Below are positions 9,160-18,127 of a stretch of 42,308 nt of DNA, one piece after another. How positions within the stretch are numbered: position 1 is the stretch's first letter; each line of letters begins with the position of its first letter. This DNA is from Syntrophus aciditrophicus. GTDB lineage: Bacteria > Desulfobacterota > Syntrophia > Syntrophales > UBA8958. The position numbers and the translations under genes were made by a program. The DNA lies in contig DYRD01000002.1 of assembly GCA_020718905.1 (NCBI GenBank), positions 40,047-82,354 of the forward strand. The letters are read 5' to 3'. The notes under the pieces are model-generated. The model was not told the origin of the DNA and searched no databases. It worked only from the letters and a program-made list of their open reading frames with translations.

Positions 9160-11007
9160 GTGGTTGACTTTCCCTTTGAATTGCCTATGATGCGGATCGT
9201 TGTCCATCCCCAATCGAACAGGTGGTATGAAGAAACGATGACCCCTCCCGAAAAGATTGTCTGGAAGGATCGGCCTCCCCAGGGGAGCAGACCATTCCTG
9301 CAGCCCATAGCCGTGGCGATTGTATGTGCTGTTTTTATCTGCCTTATTCTCATCATGGGGATCATGGACCTGCGGCGGTTGGATAAAACCCTGGTGGGCA
9401 TTCTGGAAAATCGTGCCGTCGGGATTGTGGAAGTCGTACAGAGACTGGCCCAAGAAAATCTCAACAATCTTGTGCAGGCATCCCAGCAGAAGAGAAAAAG
9501 CACCTTTGTTCCCGTTGCCGCGGAGGCCTTTTCTCCCCAAAAGCTTTTGATCAACGCCCTTGCTCAATTAGCGGAGGAGGTCGATAACCACTGGAAGAAG
9601 GATCGCTTAAGCGAGGACTATCTGAGAAAGTATGCCGATGAAAAGGGGCTGTTGATGATTGCCGTAATGAATCGTAAAGGGCAGTGCGTGTTTCAGAGCC
9701 GGTCCCTGCCTCCGGAATTGGTCCCCGATAATCCCTCCGCCAAGATTACCATGGAACTCTTCGACCAGTTGGAACAGAGGAATAAGATTGGTTTTATCGC
9801 CTTGCGGAGGAAGGATGGGAGCGGGACGATCGTGATTGCCCTGGACCCTGCGGGGCTGCGCTTTTGGGCGACGAAGGTGTCCGTGGAGAAGGCCCTGCAG
9901 GAACTGGGGGGAGGCAAGGGCCAGGGGATATCCTATTTTATGATCACGGACACGCACGGGAAAATTCTGGCCAGCGCCGGAAGGTTGCCCGAGAAATGGA
10001 AGCCTGCGGACATGCATGTAACCGAGCTCCTCGCCGGCAACCGCCGCGTCGAAAGTAGAAAGGTTGCATACCTGGAGAAACCTATGCTCGATATCGCCAT
10101 TCCTATTTATCTGAACCGCCAGGTCATGGGTATTGCGAGGATAGGATTGGAACGGGAGAGCACGGAAAAGATTCTTGACGAAAACGGGGAAAATATTGCC
10201 ATTTTCATGGGACTCACGATGCTGATTGCCTTCATGTCCATGTGGGTGCTTTACATGAACCAGAACCGGCATCTGGCGGGGATAATCAGCATGGAGCGCA
10301 AACTTGAAAAGGCGGAAAGGCTTTCCGCCCTTGGTCAGCTTGCCGCCGGAGTGGCCCATGAGATCCGCAACCCCTTAAATGCCATCAGCATGGCGTCGCA
10401 GCGCCTGAAGAGGGACTTTGTCCCCGCTGACGAAAGCAAGACCAATGACTTTCAGACGATTACCGGCGTAATTCGTGACGAGATCCGCCGCCTGAACGGG
10501 ATTATCGAGGAATTCCTGACCTTTTCGAGAAGCCGCCGCCTCGACCTGCGGGAATATCCCGTAACGGAGGTTCTGCAGAAAATCGTGAATCTCCTTGACG
10601 AAGAGGTTCGAGAGCAGGGGATCGCCCTGGAAACGCACTGGATGGAGCCGTCGCCGGTGATTCCCATGGACATGGACAAACTCCAGCAGGCCCTCCTCAA
10701 CTTCATCAAGAATGCCGTCGAATCCATTTCCGGGGCGGGGAAGGTTACCTTGACGGTAGAACCGGAGAAAAAGGGCTGGATCAACGTCCGCATTGTTGAC
10801 ACCGGGTGCGGGATGACGGCGGAAGAAATCGAGCGAATTTTCAATCCCGAATATACGACCAAAGAGAAGGGGCTGGGTTTGGGGCTGCCCCTTTCCCATG
10901 AGATCATCCGCGGCCATGGCGGGGAGATTCGCGTTACGAGCCAGAAAGAGGTGGGTACGACATTTGAAATTCTCCTGCCGGCCGCAAAAACGGGAAACAG
11001 GACTTAA
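9160..11007 (+). CDS. Membrane sensor histidine kinase of an NtrC-type system
   Basis: 615 aa in the longest reading. A transmembrane helix at ~49-69 is followed by a ~275-residue extracytoplasmic sensor region and a second helix near 345-367. The HisKA domain has the H-box GVAHEIRNPLNAIS (phospho-acceptor His400), and the ATPase domain has NFIKNAVES, DTGCGM and GLGLGLPL. Such kinases phosphorylate the adjacent sigma-54 activator. The start is uncertain: GTG 9160, ATG 9187 or ATG 9238 all lack a strong ribosome site, and ATG 9238 would still leave the first helix intact. The response-regulator gene starts 20 nt downstream, so the two form an operon. The sensor domain is not recognised and the signal is unknown. 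Confidence 0.93.
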   Translation: MVDFPFELPMMRIVVHPQSNRWYEETMTPPEKIVWKDRPPQGSRPFLQPIAVAIVCAVFICLILIMGIMDLRRLDKTLVGILENRAVGIVEVVQRLAQENLNNLVQASQQKRKSTFVPVAAEAFSPQKLLINALAQLAEEVDNHWKKDRLSEDYLRKYADEKGLLMIAVMNRKGQCVFQSRSLPPELVPDNPSAKITMELFDQLEQRNKIGFIALRRKDGSGTIVIALDPAGLRFWATKVSVEKALQELGGGKGQGISYFMITDTHGKILASAGRLPEKWKPADMHVTELLAGNRRVESRKVAYLEKPMLDIAIPIYLNRQVMGIARIGLERESTEKILDENGENIAIFMGLTMLIAFMSMWVLYMNQNRHLAGIISMERKLEKAERLSALGQLAAGVAHEIRNPLNAISMASQRLKRDFVPADESKTNDFQTITGVIRDEIRRLNGIIEEFLTFSRSRRLDLREYPVTEVLQKIVNLLDEEVREQGIALETHWMEPSPVIPMDMDKLQQALLNFIKNAVESISGAGKVTLTVEPEKKGWINVRIVDTGCGMTAEEIERIFNPEYTTKEKGLGLGLPLSHEIIRGHGGEIRVTSQKEVGTTFEILLPAAKTGNRT

Positions 11008-11027
11008 AGATTTCTGAGGGAGTGGCT

Positions 11028-12395
11028 ATGAGGTCATTGAATATCCTGATTGTTGAAGATGGACAGTCGCAACGGGAAATGCTGAGGGATTTCCTGATTC
11101 AGGAGGGCCATGCCGTCAAGGAAGCGGATAATGGAGAAAAGGGGGTTACCCAGGTCCGGGGCGCCCATTTCGACCTCGTCCTCCTTGATTACAAGATGCC
11201 GGGCATGGACGGGATGCAGGTCCTCACGGCGATCAAGCAGATCAATCCGGAAATCGATGTCGTCATCATTACCGCCTATGGAACCATCGAGACGGCCGTG
11301 GAGGCCATGAAGGCCGGGGCCATCGATTACATCACCAAGCCCGTGGAATTCGAGGAGCTGCTGATCCTGGTGGATCGGGTAGCCGAACGCCGCACCCTGA
11401 TCAAGGAGAACGAGATCCTGAAACATGAACTCCGAGAGAAGGGAGTCACGACGGACCAGATTATTTACCGGAGCCCCAAAATGGACGCCCTGATCAATAT
11501 GGCCGGCCGGGTGGCGTCAAGCAGGGCTACCATCCTCATCCAGGGAGAGAGCGGCACCGGCAAGGAACTAATGGCCCGGCTGATTCATCACCTGAGTCCC
11601 CGCTCCGCCCGGCCCATGCTCGCCGTTAACTGCGGCGCCCTCCATGAGAATCTCCTGGAAAGTGAGCTCTTCGGCCATGAAAAAGGGTCCTTTACCGGGG
11701 CGGCGGCCCGGAGGATCGGCCGTTTCGAGGAGGCGGACGGCGGCACCCTTTTCCTCGATGAGATTGGAGAACTTTCATCCACGGTTCAGGTCAAGCTCCT
11801 GAGATTCCTCCAGGAACGGGAATTCCAGCGCCTCGGGGGCAACCAGACCCTGCATTCCGATGTGCGGATCATCAGCGCCACCAACCGGGATCTGGAGGCC
11901 CGGGTTAAGGAAGGGGCCTTTCGGGAGGATCTTTTCTACCGCCTTAATGTCGTGACCATGGCCATGCCGCCGCTCCGGGATCGAAAAGAGGACGTACCGC
12001 CCCTGAGCGAGCATTTTTTGCAGAAGTACGCCCAGGAAAACGGCAAGACCATCAAAGGAATCAGCAGTGAAGCCCGAGACCTGCTCATGAAGTATGATTA
12101 TCCGGGAAATGTCCGGGAACTGGAGAACATCCTGGAGCGGGCCGTCGTCATCGGCCGGGAAGAGATCATCTCCGTGGAGGACCTGCCTTTCCTGGAAGAC
12201 GCCCTCTCCTCGTCGGACGACGGCAAAAAGGCCGAGGGCCTGTTGCGGGGGTCAATGGAAGAGATGGAACGCAAGATGATCGTCGAAGCCATGGAAAAGG
12301 CAGGGGATCATCAGACGAAGGCGGCGGAGATCCTCGGCATCAGTGAACGGATGCTCCGTTACAAACTGAAAAAATACGGCCTGAAAACCCATTAA
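11028..12395 (+). CDS. Sigma-54-dependent response regulator, NtrC family
   Basis: 455 aa with three domains in order. The receiver has an acidic pocket at ED(10-11) and the phospho-acceptor Asp54 in LLDYKMPGMDG. The AAA+ domain has Walker A GESGTGKE, the sigma-54 loop GSFTGA (usual GAFTGA), Walker B LFLDEIGE and an arginine-finger region. A Fis-type helix-turn-helix closes it (TKAAEILGISERMLRYKLK). It activates sigma-54 polymerase from upstream enhancers after phosphorylation. I choose ATG 11028 rather than GTG 11022 because GAGGGAG lies 5 nt before it. The kinase gene is directly upstream. Likely targets include the divergent sigma-54 promoter at 8941-8956. Confidence 0.95.
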   Translation: MRSLNILIVEDGQSQREMLRDFLIQEGHAVKEADNGEKGVTQVRGAHFDLVLLDYKMPGMDGMQVLTAIKQINPEIDVVIITAYGTIETAVEAMKAGAIDYITKPVEFEELLILVDRVAERRTLIKENEILKHELREKGVTTDQIIYRSPKMDALINMAGRVASSRATILIQGESGTGKELMARLIHHLSPRSARPMLAVNCGALHENLLESELFGHEKGSFTGAAARRIGRFEEADGGTLFLDEIGELSSTVQVKLLRFLQEREFQRLGGNQTLHSDVRIISATNRDLEARVKEGAFREDLFYRLNVVTMAMPPLRDRKEDVPPLSEHFLQKYAQENGKTIKGISSEARDLLMKYDYPGNVRELENILERAVVIGREEIISVEDLPFLEDALSSSDDGKKAEGLLRGSMEEMERKMIVEAMEKAGDHQTKAAEILGISERMLRYKLKKYGLKTH

Positions 12396-12442
12396 GGAAA
12401 ACAATAGGCACCAGGCGATGATGGGGTGGCTTCTCCTCCTCT

Positions 12443-13247
12443 TCAGAGCGGCAGTTTCAGGATCGCCCTGGCCTCTGCAGGTGAGGCGATCTCCCGGCCA
12501 TATTCCCTCGCAATTCTGACTACCCTCTCCACCAACTCGGCGTTGGTTTTTGCCGGCACTCCCCGGCGCAGGTAAATGTTGTCTTCCATTCCCACCCGGA
12601 TATGGCCGTCCATAATCATGGCCATGGGCAACTGTCCCGCCCCGATCCCGATATTGGACCACGTGGCTTCCGGGGGGGAGGTATGCGTGGATATGGAGAA
12701 AGGCCTGCGGCGTCGCCGGGGTGCCCCAGGGGGTACCCAGGACAAACTGAAAGTGGAGGGGATCGGCGAGCTTTCCTTCCTGGCGCATCCGGAGGGTGGT
12801 GATCATCATGCCGAGATCGAAGATCTCAATTTCCGGTTTAACGCCGGCGGACGCCATCATCGCGGCGGCCTGATCGAGGAAAGCGGGGGTATTGATAAAG
12901 GCATGACCGCCCAGGTTGATGGAGCCGGCGTCTAAAGATGCCAGTTCCGGTTTGAGCGACAGGGGGACGAGACGATCTGCGACCGGGAGATTCCGTCCGG
13001 GGATGCCGCTTGTCGTGAGGCTGAGGTCCGTTTTTTTCCGGAGCGGCGCGACCACCCGGCGGAAAAGCTCGACATCCTGGCTGCTCAGGCCCGTTTCGGG
13101 GTCCCGGAGATGGACAATGGACGCCCCGGCCTGCCAAGCCTCAAGGGCCGATTGGGTGATTTCTTCCGGGGTGATGGGGATGTCGGGGGCTATATCCCGC
13201 ATCATGCGGCTGCCCGTAATGGCGGCGGTGATGATTACTTTATGCAT
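12443..13247 (-). pseudogene. BKACE (DUF849) beta-keto acid cleavage enzyme, frameshifted
   Basis: The first ~190 residues match the BKACE family, which includes 3-keto-5-aminohexanoate cleavage enzyme (Kce). These are Zn-dependent enzymes that condense a beta-keto acid with acetyl-CoA. Visible segments are IITAAITGS, SIVHLRDPETG and FVLGTPWGTP. The frame is lost in a seven-C run (plus 12672-12678). Removing one C restores the family sequence LPPEATWSNIGIGAGQLP through MEDNIYLRRGVPAKTN to a stop at 12443. The gene is therefore complete except for a +1 base. It begins next to a broken class III aminotransferase, a pairing that would fit amino-acid (lysine-type) degradation. Real mutation and homopolymer error are both possible. 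Confidence 0.8.
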
Positions 13248-14415
13248 GCAAGGGTACGTTCCGTCTCCGCGATGGCCTCGTCAAGGATGGCCACCAGCTC
13301 ATCGATCTGTCCTGCCGTGATGATGAAGGGGGGGCGATGAGGATGTGGTCGCCGTTGACGCCGTCGGCGCCTCCGCCCCCGGGATAGACGATCAGCCCCT
13401 TGTCAAAGGCCAGGTTGCCTACGAGGGCGTTGACCTTCAGGGCGGGGCCGAAGGTTTCTCTGGTCTCCCGGCGGCGGACGAATTCTACGCCGGCGAAAAG
13501 TCCCAGGCCCCGGACGTCGCCCACCATGGAATGGCGGTAGAGGATCTTCAGCTTTTCAAGGAGATAGGACCCCATCTTTGCGGATCTGGCGACCAGGTCG
13601 TGACGGTCGATGTAGTCGAGGACGGCGATCCCCGTGGCGCAGGCCAGGGGATTCTGGCTGTAGGTATGGCCGTGGACGAAATTTCCGTTTCCATTTTTGA
13701 TTGCTTCGTGGACGTCCTCGGTGGTAATGACGGCGAAAATGGGGTAATATCCGGCCCCGAGACCCTTGGCGCCGACGATCATGTCGGGGGCAACCCCCCA
13801 GTGCTCGATGGCGAAGTTCCGCCCCGTCCGGCCGATGCCGGTCATGACCTCATCGACGATCAACAGCACATCATAACGGTTGCAGATTTCCCGGATTCTC
13901 TGAAAATAGCCGTTTTTGGGAACCAGTGCCCCGGCGGTGGCCCCCACGACCGGCTCGGCCATGAAGGCGGATACGGAATCAGGACCCTCGTAGAGGATCG
14001 TCTTTTCCAGGTCGTCGGCGCATTCGAGCTGGCAGCTTTCCGGCTTCAGGCCAAAGGGGCAACGGTAACAATAGGCGGGGAGGACGATATGGGGGGTATG
14101 CTGGATCAGGGGCTGGTAGTAGCGCCGTCGCCCCGTATGGCCGCTCAGGGCCAGGGCTCCCAGGGTATTGCCGTGATAGCTTGTCCAGCGGGAGATGACC
14201 TTGAATTTCATATGCTTGCCCCGGTCAACCTGGTACTGGCGGGCCAGCTTGACGGCTGTTTCCACTGCTTCCGATCCCCCGGAGAGGTAAACTGGGAACC
14301 ATGGGAAAAGGCTACCTTGCCGAGCTGCACAAGCATGGCCTCCTCAAGATCCCGGAGGCCGTGCCCGAGGGCGGCGACCACGGCCCCCCCCCGACCCGTT
14401 AGGGGCTCTCTTCAT
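13235..14415 (-). pseudogene. Class III PLP aminotransferase, multiply disrupted
   Basis: The central ORF (13240-14265) matches class III aminotransferases: the WTSYHGNTLGALALSG region, FMAEPVVGATAGA, LLIVDEVMTGIGRTG and the PLP lysine in VGAKGLGAGYYPI. At least three faults are visible. Past a seven-C run (13328-13334) the C-terminus changes frame; adding one C restores PFIITAGQIDELVAIL. At the front a nine-G run shifts ALGHGLRDLEEAM out of frame. Between SQFTS and GGSEAVETA about 25 residues present in relatives are missing, with another frame change (~14276-14286). The usual ~30 N-terminal residues are also absent. This is beyond single-base error, so I call it a decaying gene. The ferritin-like gene is directly upstream. 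Confidence 0.8.
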
Positions 14416-14420
14416 AATTC

Positions 14421-14900
14421 CTATTTTGCAAAGCGGGTTCTCAGGTTGGACAATCCCTTGAAATGTTTTCTTTCCTCTTCGATCACGTCGTCAATGACGG
14501 CATGTTCGTTTGCAGAAACAAAGCGCTTTATTTCGTGGTAATAGAGGATGGAGTCGAGTTCCCGCTGCATGGCGAAATCGATTGCCGCCAGGGTATCCTT
14601 TACCTTGGCCAGTTCCGTCTCCAGCATCCCCTTCTTGAAGATGATCTTATTGTCCACGTAGTCGTGCAGGTAGGCCGCATATTCTCCATCATAGGTCTCG
14701 GGGGGATTGTCTTTGTCCATGGCGGCAAAGATCCGGCTGAAGGTCTTCTGGTGCTGAAGCTCTGCGTCCGCCAGATTGCTGAATATCTTTTTCGCATCCT
14801 CGTCTTTGGCCAACTGCATGGCATACCGGTAGAAATGCTCGCCGTTCTCTTCGATACGCACGGCAATTTCCACAATGTCACTGCCTCTGAAAGCGCTCAT
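14421..14900 (-). CDS. Ferritin-like diiron (rubrerythrin-type) protein
   Basis: 159 aa four-helix ferritin-like domain without the C-terminal rubredoxin domain of full rubrerythrin. Helix motifs carrying the iron ligands are seen in order: RIEENGEHFYRYA, ADAELQHQKTF, RELDSILYYHE and EEERKHFKGL. Such proteins reduce peroxide or store iron in anaerobes. The start has GAGGAGG 8 nt upstream. The repeat element at 14928-15027 lies directly upstream. Confidence 0.85.
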   Translation of the reverse strand: MSAFRGSDIVEIAVRIEENGEHFYRYAMQLAKDEDAKKIFSNLADAELQHQKTFSRIFAAMDKDNPPETYDGEYAAYLHDYVDNKIIFKKGMLETELAKVKDTLAAIDFAMQRELDSILYYHEIKRFVSANEHAVIDDVIEEERKHFKGLSNLRTRFAK

Positions 14901-14927
14901 ACTAAACCTCCTCGAACTTCAATATAT

Positions 14928-15027
14928 GACGGCTTCGTAAAACATCCGGATGCGGCGTTGCGCGGCATCCTTCGTCTCATTCCTCATGATTGTCGCGCCT
15001 TGCTTGCGGATCTTTTACGAAGCCGTT
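14928..15027. repeat. Dispersed element with inverted ends, short copy
   Basis: About 100 bp bounded by ACGGCTTCGTAAAA and its reverse complement TTTTACGAAGCCGT. Inside are segments shared with the copy at 22049-22195 (CCGGATGCGGCGT, CTCATTCCTCA, GCGCCTTGC, TGCGGATC), with ~49 bp missing relative to that copy. No ORF inside. It fits a MITE or REP-like dispersed repeat placed between the ferritin-like gene and corA. Confidence 0.8.
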
Positions 15028-15097
15028 GCTTATGCCCAAGGGTTCCTCTTTTTACCTGTTCTTCAACCGACAGATGTATAAAGGAAAACAGCTTCCT

Positions 15098-16168
15098 TCA
15101 CAACCACTTTTTTCTTTTGAAGAAGTGGACCATGGAGAGGGCGACCGTAACCATGATCCCCAAGACCATAAAATATCCCCACCGCCATTCCAGCTCGGGC
15201 ATGTACTTGAAATTCATGCCGTAGACTCCCGCCAGAAAAGTCAGGGGCATGAAGATCGTGGCGATAATGGTCAGCACCTTCATTACCTCATTGAGCCGGT
15301 TGCTCACGGAAGACAGGTAGATGTCCAGCATGCCCGAGAGTATGTCACGATAAGTTTCTATAGTATCGATAAGTTGAATGGTATGATCATAGACGTCCTT
15401 CAAGTACAGATCGGTCGCGGTTTCCATGAGGGTCGAATCGCTGCGCTGAAGGGCGTTGACAGCTTCCCGCAGCGGCCAGATGGACTTTCTCAGATAAAGC
15501 ATTTCCCGTTTGATGTCCTGGATGGCATGCAGGGTGTCCCGCTCCGGGCGGGTGACTAACTGGTCCTCCAGGGATTCGATATTTTCTCCCAACTTTTCGA
15601 GGAGGATGAAATACTGATCAACAATGGTGTCGATGATGGTATAGGCGAGGTAATCGCCGCCGGCCTTTCTAATTCTTCCCCGGGCGGTGCGGATTCTTTC
15701 CCGGATCGGTTCCATGAGGGGGCTTTGCCTCTCCTGGAAAGAAATGAGGAAATGGGGACCGAAGACAATGCTTATCTGTTCCGGCATGAGTTCTCCGCCC
15801 CCCTCCGGCGGTAGAGATAAATCCTTCAGGACAATATAGATGTAGTTGCCGAAGTCCTCCATTTTGGGACGCTGGTCTGTATAAAGAATGTCCTCGATGG
15901 TCAGAGGATGGAGATGATAAAAGTCACCCAGCTGTTCCATGAGGCCGATATCGTGAAGTCCCGCGACGTGAAGCCAGGACACCGTATCCGTCTGTTCCCG
16001 CAGGCCACGACATTCCCCAATCCCGGTCAGAGTTTTTTCCGCGATCCCCTCTTCATTGTAAACCATCAGGGAGAGCAGCGGTTCCTCGGTATGCCTTTCC
16101 CCGACGTGGACCAGAGACCCCGGCGGGAGGCCGGTTTTCGCTATTCTTGTCCGGTAATTTTTCCGCAT
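15098..16168 (-). CDS. corA: CorA-type Mg2+/Co2+ transporter
   Basis: 356 aa, normal for CorA, a pentameric inner-membrane channel for Mg2+ (also Co2+, Ni2+). A large acidic cytoplasmic domain and long stalk helix precede two C-terminal transmembrane helices. The selectivity motif YGMNF lies between them, and a basic tail follows (FFKRKKWL). The segment LHPLTIEDILYTDQRPK is a family signature. It is transcribed alone from a promoter at 16197-16225 and is divergent from tamA. Confidence 0.95.
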   Translation of the reverse strand: MRKNYRTRIAKTGLPPGSLVHVGERHTEEPLLSLMVYNEEGIAEKTLTGIGECRGLREQTDTVSWLHVAGLHDIGLMEQLGDFYHLHPLTIEDILYTDQRPKMEDFGNYIYIVLKDLSLPPEGGGELMPEQISIVFGPHFLISFQERQSPLMEPIRERIRTARGRIRKAGGDYLAYTIIDTIVDQYFILLEKLGENIESLEDQLVTRPERDTLHAIQDIKREMLYLRKSIWPLREAVNALQRSDSTLMETATDLYLKDVYDHTIQLIDTIETYRDILSGMLDIYLSSVSNRLNEVMKVLTIIATIFMPLTFLAGVYGMNFKYMPELEWRWGYFMVLGIMVTVALSMVHFFKRKKWL

Positions 16169-16196
16169 GGCCTAACCTCTCCCATATAGTGGTTGA

Positions 16197-16225
16197 GATT
16201 TAGTCATCATTGCCGGGGATGTCAA
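16197..16225 (-). promoter_or_regulatory. Sigma-70-type promoter of corA
   Basis: Minus-strand TTGACA (16220-16225), a 17-nt spacer and TAAATC (16197-16202), about 29 nt ahead of the corA ATG. The -10 is weak. Confidence 0.5.
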
Positions 16226-16254
16226 TGTAAAAAAGTTATGCGCCGATCTTTATA

Positions 16255-16283
16255 TTGACAAAGTGCAAGCTTCGTGTCTCAAT
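16255..16283 (+). promoter_or_regulatory. Weak candidate promoter of tamA
   Basis: Plus-strand TTGACA (16255-16260), a 17-nt spacer and CTCAAT (16278-16283). The -35 is perfect and the -10 poor, so this is tentative. It is back-to-back with the corA promoter. Confidence 0.3.
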
Positions 16284-16327
16284 TTATCACAGCAGAATAA
16301 AAGACCGACCGAACCAGAGATAAAAGG

Positions 16328-18127
16328 ATGATAAGGGTGAGGGATTTCGTGCTGATCTCGATCAAAAAAAATGTTATTGCCTGTTTCCTGTTGCCCATTT
16401 CCTGTTGCCTCTTTTGTCTGGCGGCGTCTCTCGCCTTTGCCGGGGAGTCTGTGGAGTTGAAGGTTTTGGGTCTCGACGGCGACGTACTGAAAAACGTCCA
16501 GGCCGCCCTTGCTGTTCCTCCCGGACTTGTCAAGGACGGTAAGATCGATGTCTTGTGGCTCGATCATTTCCAGGAGCAAATGCCCCGGAAGATACAGGAA
16601 GCCCTCGAAGCCCTCGGTTACTATCATGGGGTGGCCACCGTATCACGAGAAATAACGCCGGAAGGGATTTTCCGTGTGACCGTGACGGTTGAAGCGGGGG
16701 AGCCGGTCCGGGTGCGGAGCGTGGCTCTTCGCATCGAGGGTCCCGGCGAGGGAGAGGCGGCTTTGCGGAATGCCGTCGAAAAATTTCCCCTTAAACAAGG
16801 CGATATCCTGCGTCATGACGCCTACAAAGAGGCCAAAAGAGGCATTCAAGATCTTGGTATCGGTATGGGCTACCTGAACGGCCGCTTCTCCCGTCAAGAT
16901 ATTCAGGTGACAGTCGGTCAAGCCGCTGCCGATATTGACCTCGTCTATGTGACGGGCCCCCGGTATTTTTTCGGAAAGATCAATTTTTCCGGCGCCCCCG
17001 GGTATCCACAAATGTTTCTGAACCGGTATGTGGCGTTCAAGGAGGGAGAGGTATTCTCTTATGAAAAGATCTGGGAGACCCAGCGGAATCTTACCCTTGC
17101 GGACCGTTATTCCGATGTCCGGATCGAGACGGACAAGGAGAAGGCGCAAGAAAACCGGGTTCCCGTGGAGATAAAGCTGACCCCCTCGCCGGAGAATCAG
17201 GTGAAAATCGGCGGCGGCTACGGCACCGATACGGGGCCGCGATTTTCCGTTACCTACCGGGACAAGAACGTCCTCGCCGCCGGCCACCAATGGGACACGG
17301 GGGTGAATGTCAGTAAGGTCCTGCAGGGTGTCGCTATGGGGTATACGGTGCCGGGAGCGGATATCCGGACTTTCTCGGCCCTTAAAGTCAATCTCAAGCA
17401 GGAAAACAACGATACCTATACGACGAAGGAAATGTCCATGGAGTTGCAGCACGTCCGTCCCTATTTCTTCGACAAGTCGGGGGCCGTCTTTCTCCAGGTG
17501 TTGCGGGAAAGCTCCGACGCCGGCGATCACAAGACGAATACCTTCTCCCTGATGCCGGGATTCCGCATTTTCGACCGTCAGTACGACCATCCGGCGCGGC
17601 CGACCAAAGGGTTCTCCTATCTGGCGGAAATCAGGGGAACCAATCAGACGCTTGGCTCCTATACGGGCTTTATCCAGGGCAGCCTTACCGGGAGCGGTCT
17701 TTACCCCCTGGGCGGTGGGTTTTCTCTCCTGGCCAGACTTAATGCGGGCGCTACGCTGCAGAATGAGGGGTCGAAGGAGCTGCCCATTGCCATTCGGTAT
17801 TTTGCCGGCGGCGACAACAGCGTTCGGGGATATGCCTATCAATCCTTGGGGGCAAAGGATGACAAGGGTAACGGCGGCGGCGGGAAAAACACCCTGGTCG
17901 GAGGCGTCGAGATGGAGCGCGTTCTATGGAAAGACTGGGGGGCCGCCGCTTTTTATGATGTCGGTAACGCCTTTAACAGTTTCCGTGAAATGGATCTTGC
18001 CCAGGGGGCCGGAATCGGCTGCCGTTATTATACTCCTGTCGGTCCCATAAAACTTGACATCGCCAGACAGCTCGGAACGCCCGAACCAACGTTCCGCCTC
18101 CATCTCGGATTCGGATTTACCCTATGA
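16328..18127 (+). CDS. tamA: TamA-type outer-membrane Omp85 protein
   Basis: 599 aa. A hydrophobic signal sequence ending near AFAGE is followed by POTRA domains (~35-290) and a C-terminal 16-strand barrel. The Omp85 motif appears as GGDNSVRGYAYQSLG, and the C-terminus ends in an aromatic/hydrophobic pattern (LHLGFGFTL). With TamB it forms the translocation and assembly module linking inner and outer membranes, implicated in outer-membrane protein and phospholipid traffic. The ATG at 16328 gives the longest form; GTG 16349, preceded by GAGGGA, is an alternative that keeps the signal peptide. Its stop overlaps the tamB ATG (ATGA), so the two are coupled. Confidence 0.92.
   Translation: MIRVRDFVLISIKKNVIACFLLPISCCLFCLAASLAFAGESVELKVLGLDGDVLKNVQAALAVPPGLVKDGKIDVLWLDHFQEQMPRKIQEALEALGYYHGVATVSREITPEGIFRVTVTVEAGEPVRVRSVALRIEGPGEGEAALRNAVEKFPLKQGDILRHDAYKEAKRGIQDLGIGMGYLNGRFSRQDIQVTVGQAAADIDLVYVTGPRYFFGKINFSGAPGYPQMFLNRYVAFKEGEVFSYEKIWETQRNLTLADRYSDVRIETDKEKAQENRVPVEIKLTPSPENQVKIGGGYGTDTGPRFSVTYRDKNVLAAGHQWDTGVNVSKVLQGVAMGYTVPGADIRTFSALKVNLKQENNDTYTTKEMSMELQHVRPYFFDKSGAVFLQVLRESSDAGDHKTNTFSLMPGFRIFDRQYDHPARPTKGFSYLAEIRGTNQTLGSYTGFIQGSLTGSGLYPLGGGFSLLARLNAGATLQNEGSKELPIAIRYFAGGDNSVRGYAYQSLGAKDDKGNGGGGKNTLVGGVEMERVLWKDWGAAAFYDVGNAFNSFREMDLAQGAGIGCRYYTPVGPIKLDIARQLGTPEPTFRLHLGFGFTL

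Noticed and set aside
8981-9190. 69-aa ORF ahead of the kinase gene
   Set aside because: No ribosome site, no family features, and it overlaps the predicted sigma-54 control region and the kinase start.
13345-14541. 398-aa plus-strand ORF
   Set aside because: Shadow of the aminotransferase and ferritin-like genes on the opposite strand; no family features and no ribosome site.
16643-17842. 399-aa minus-strand ORF
   Set aside because: Antisense to tamA; composition typical of a shadow frame.
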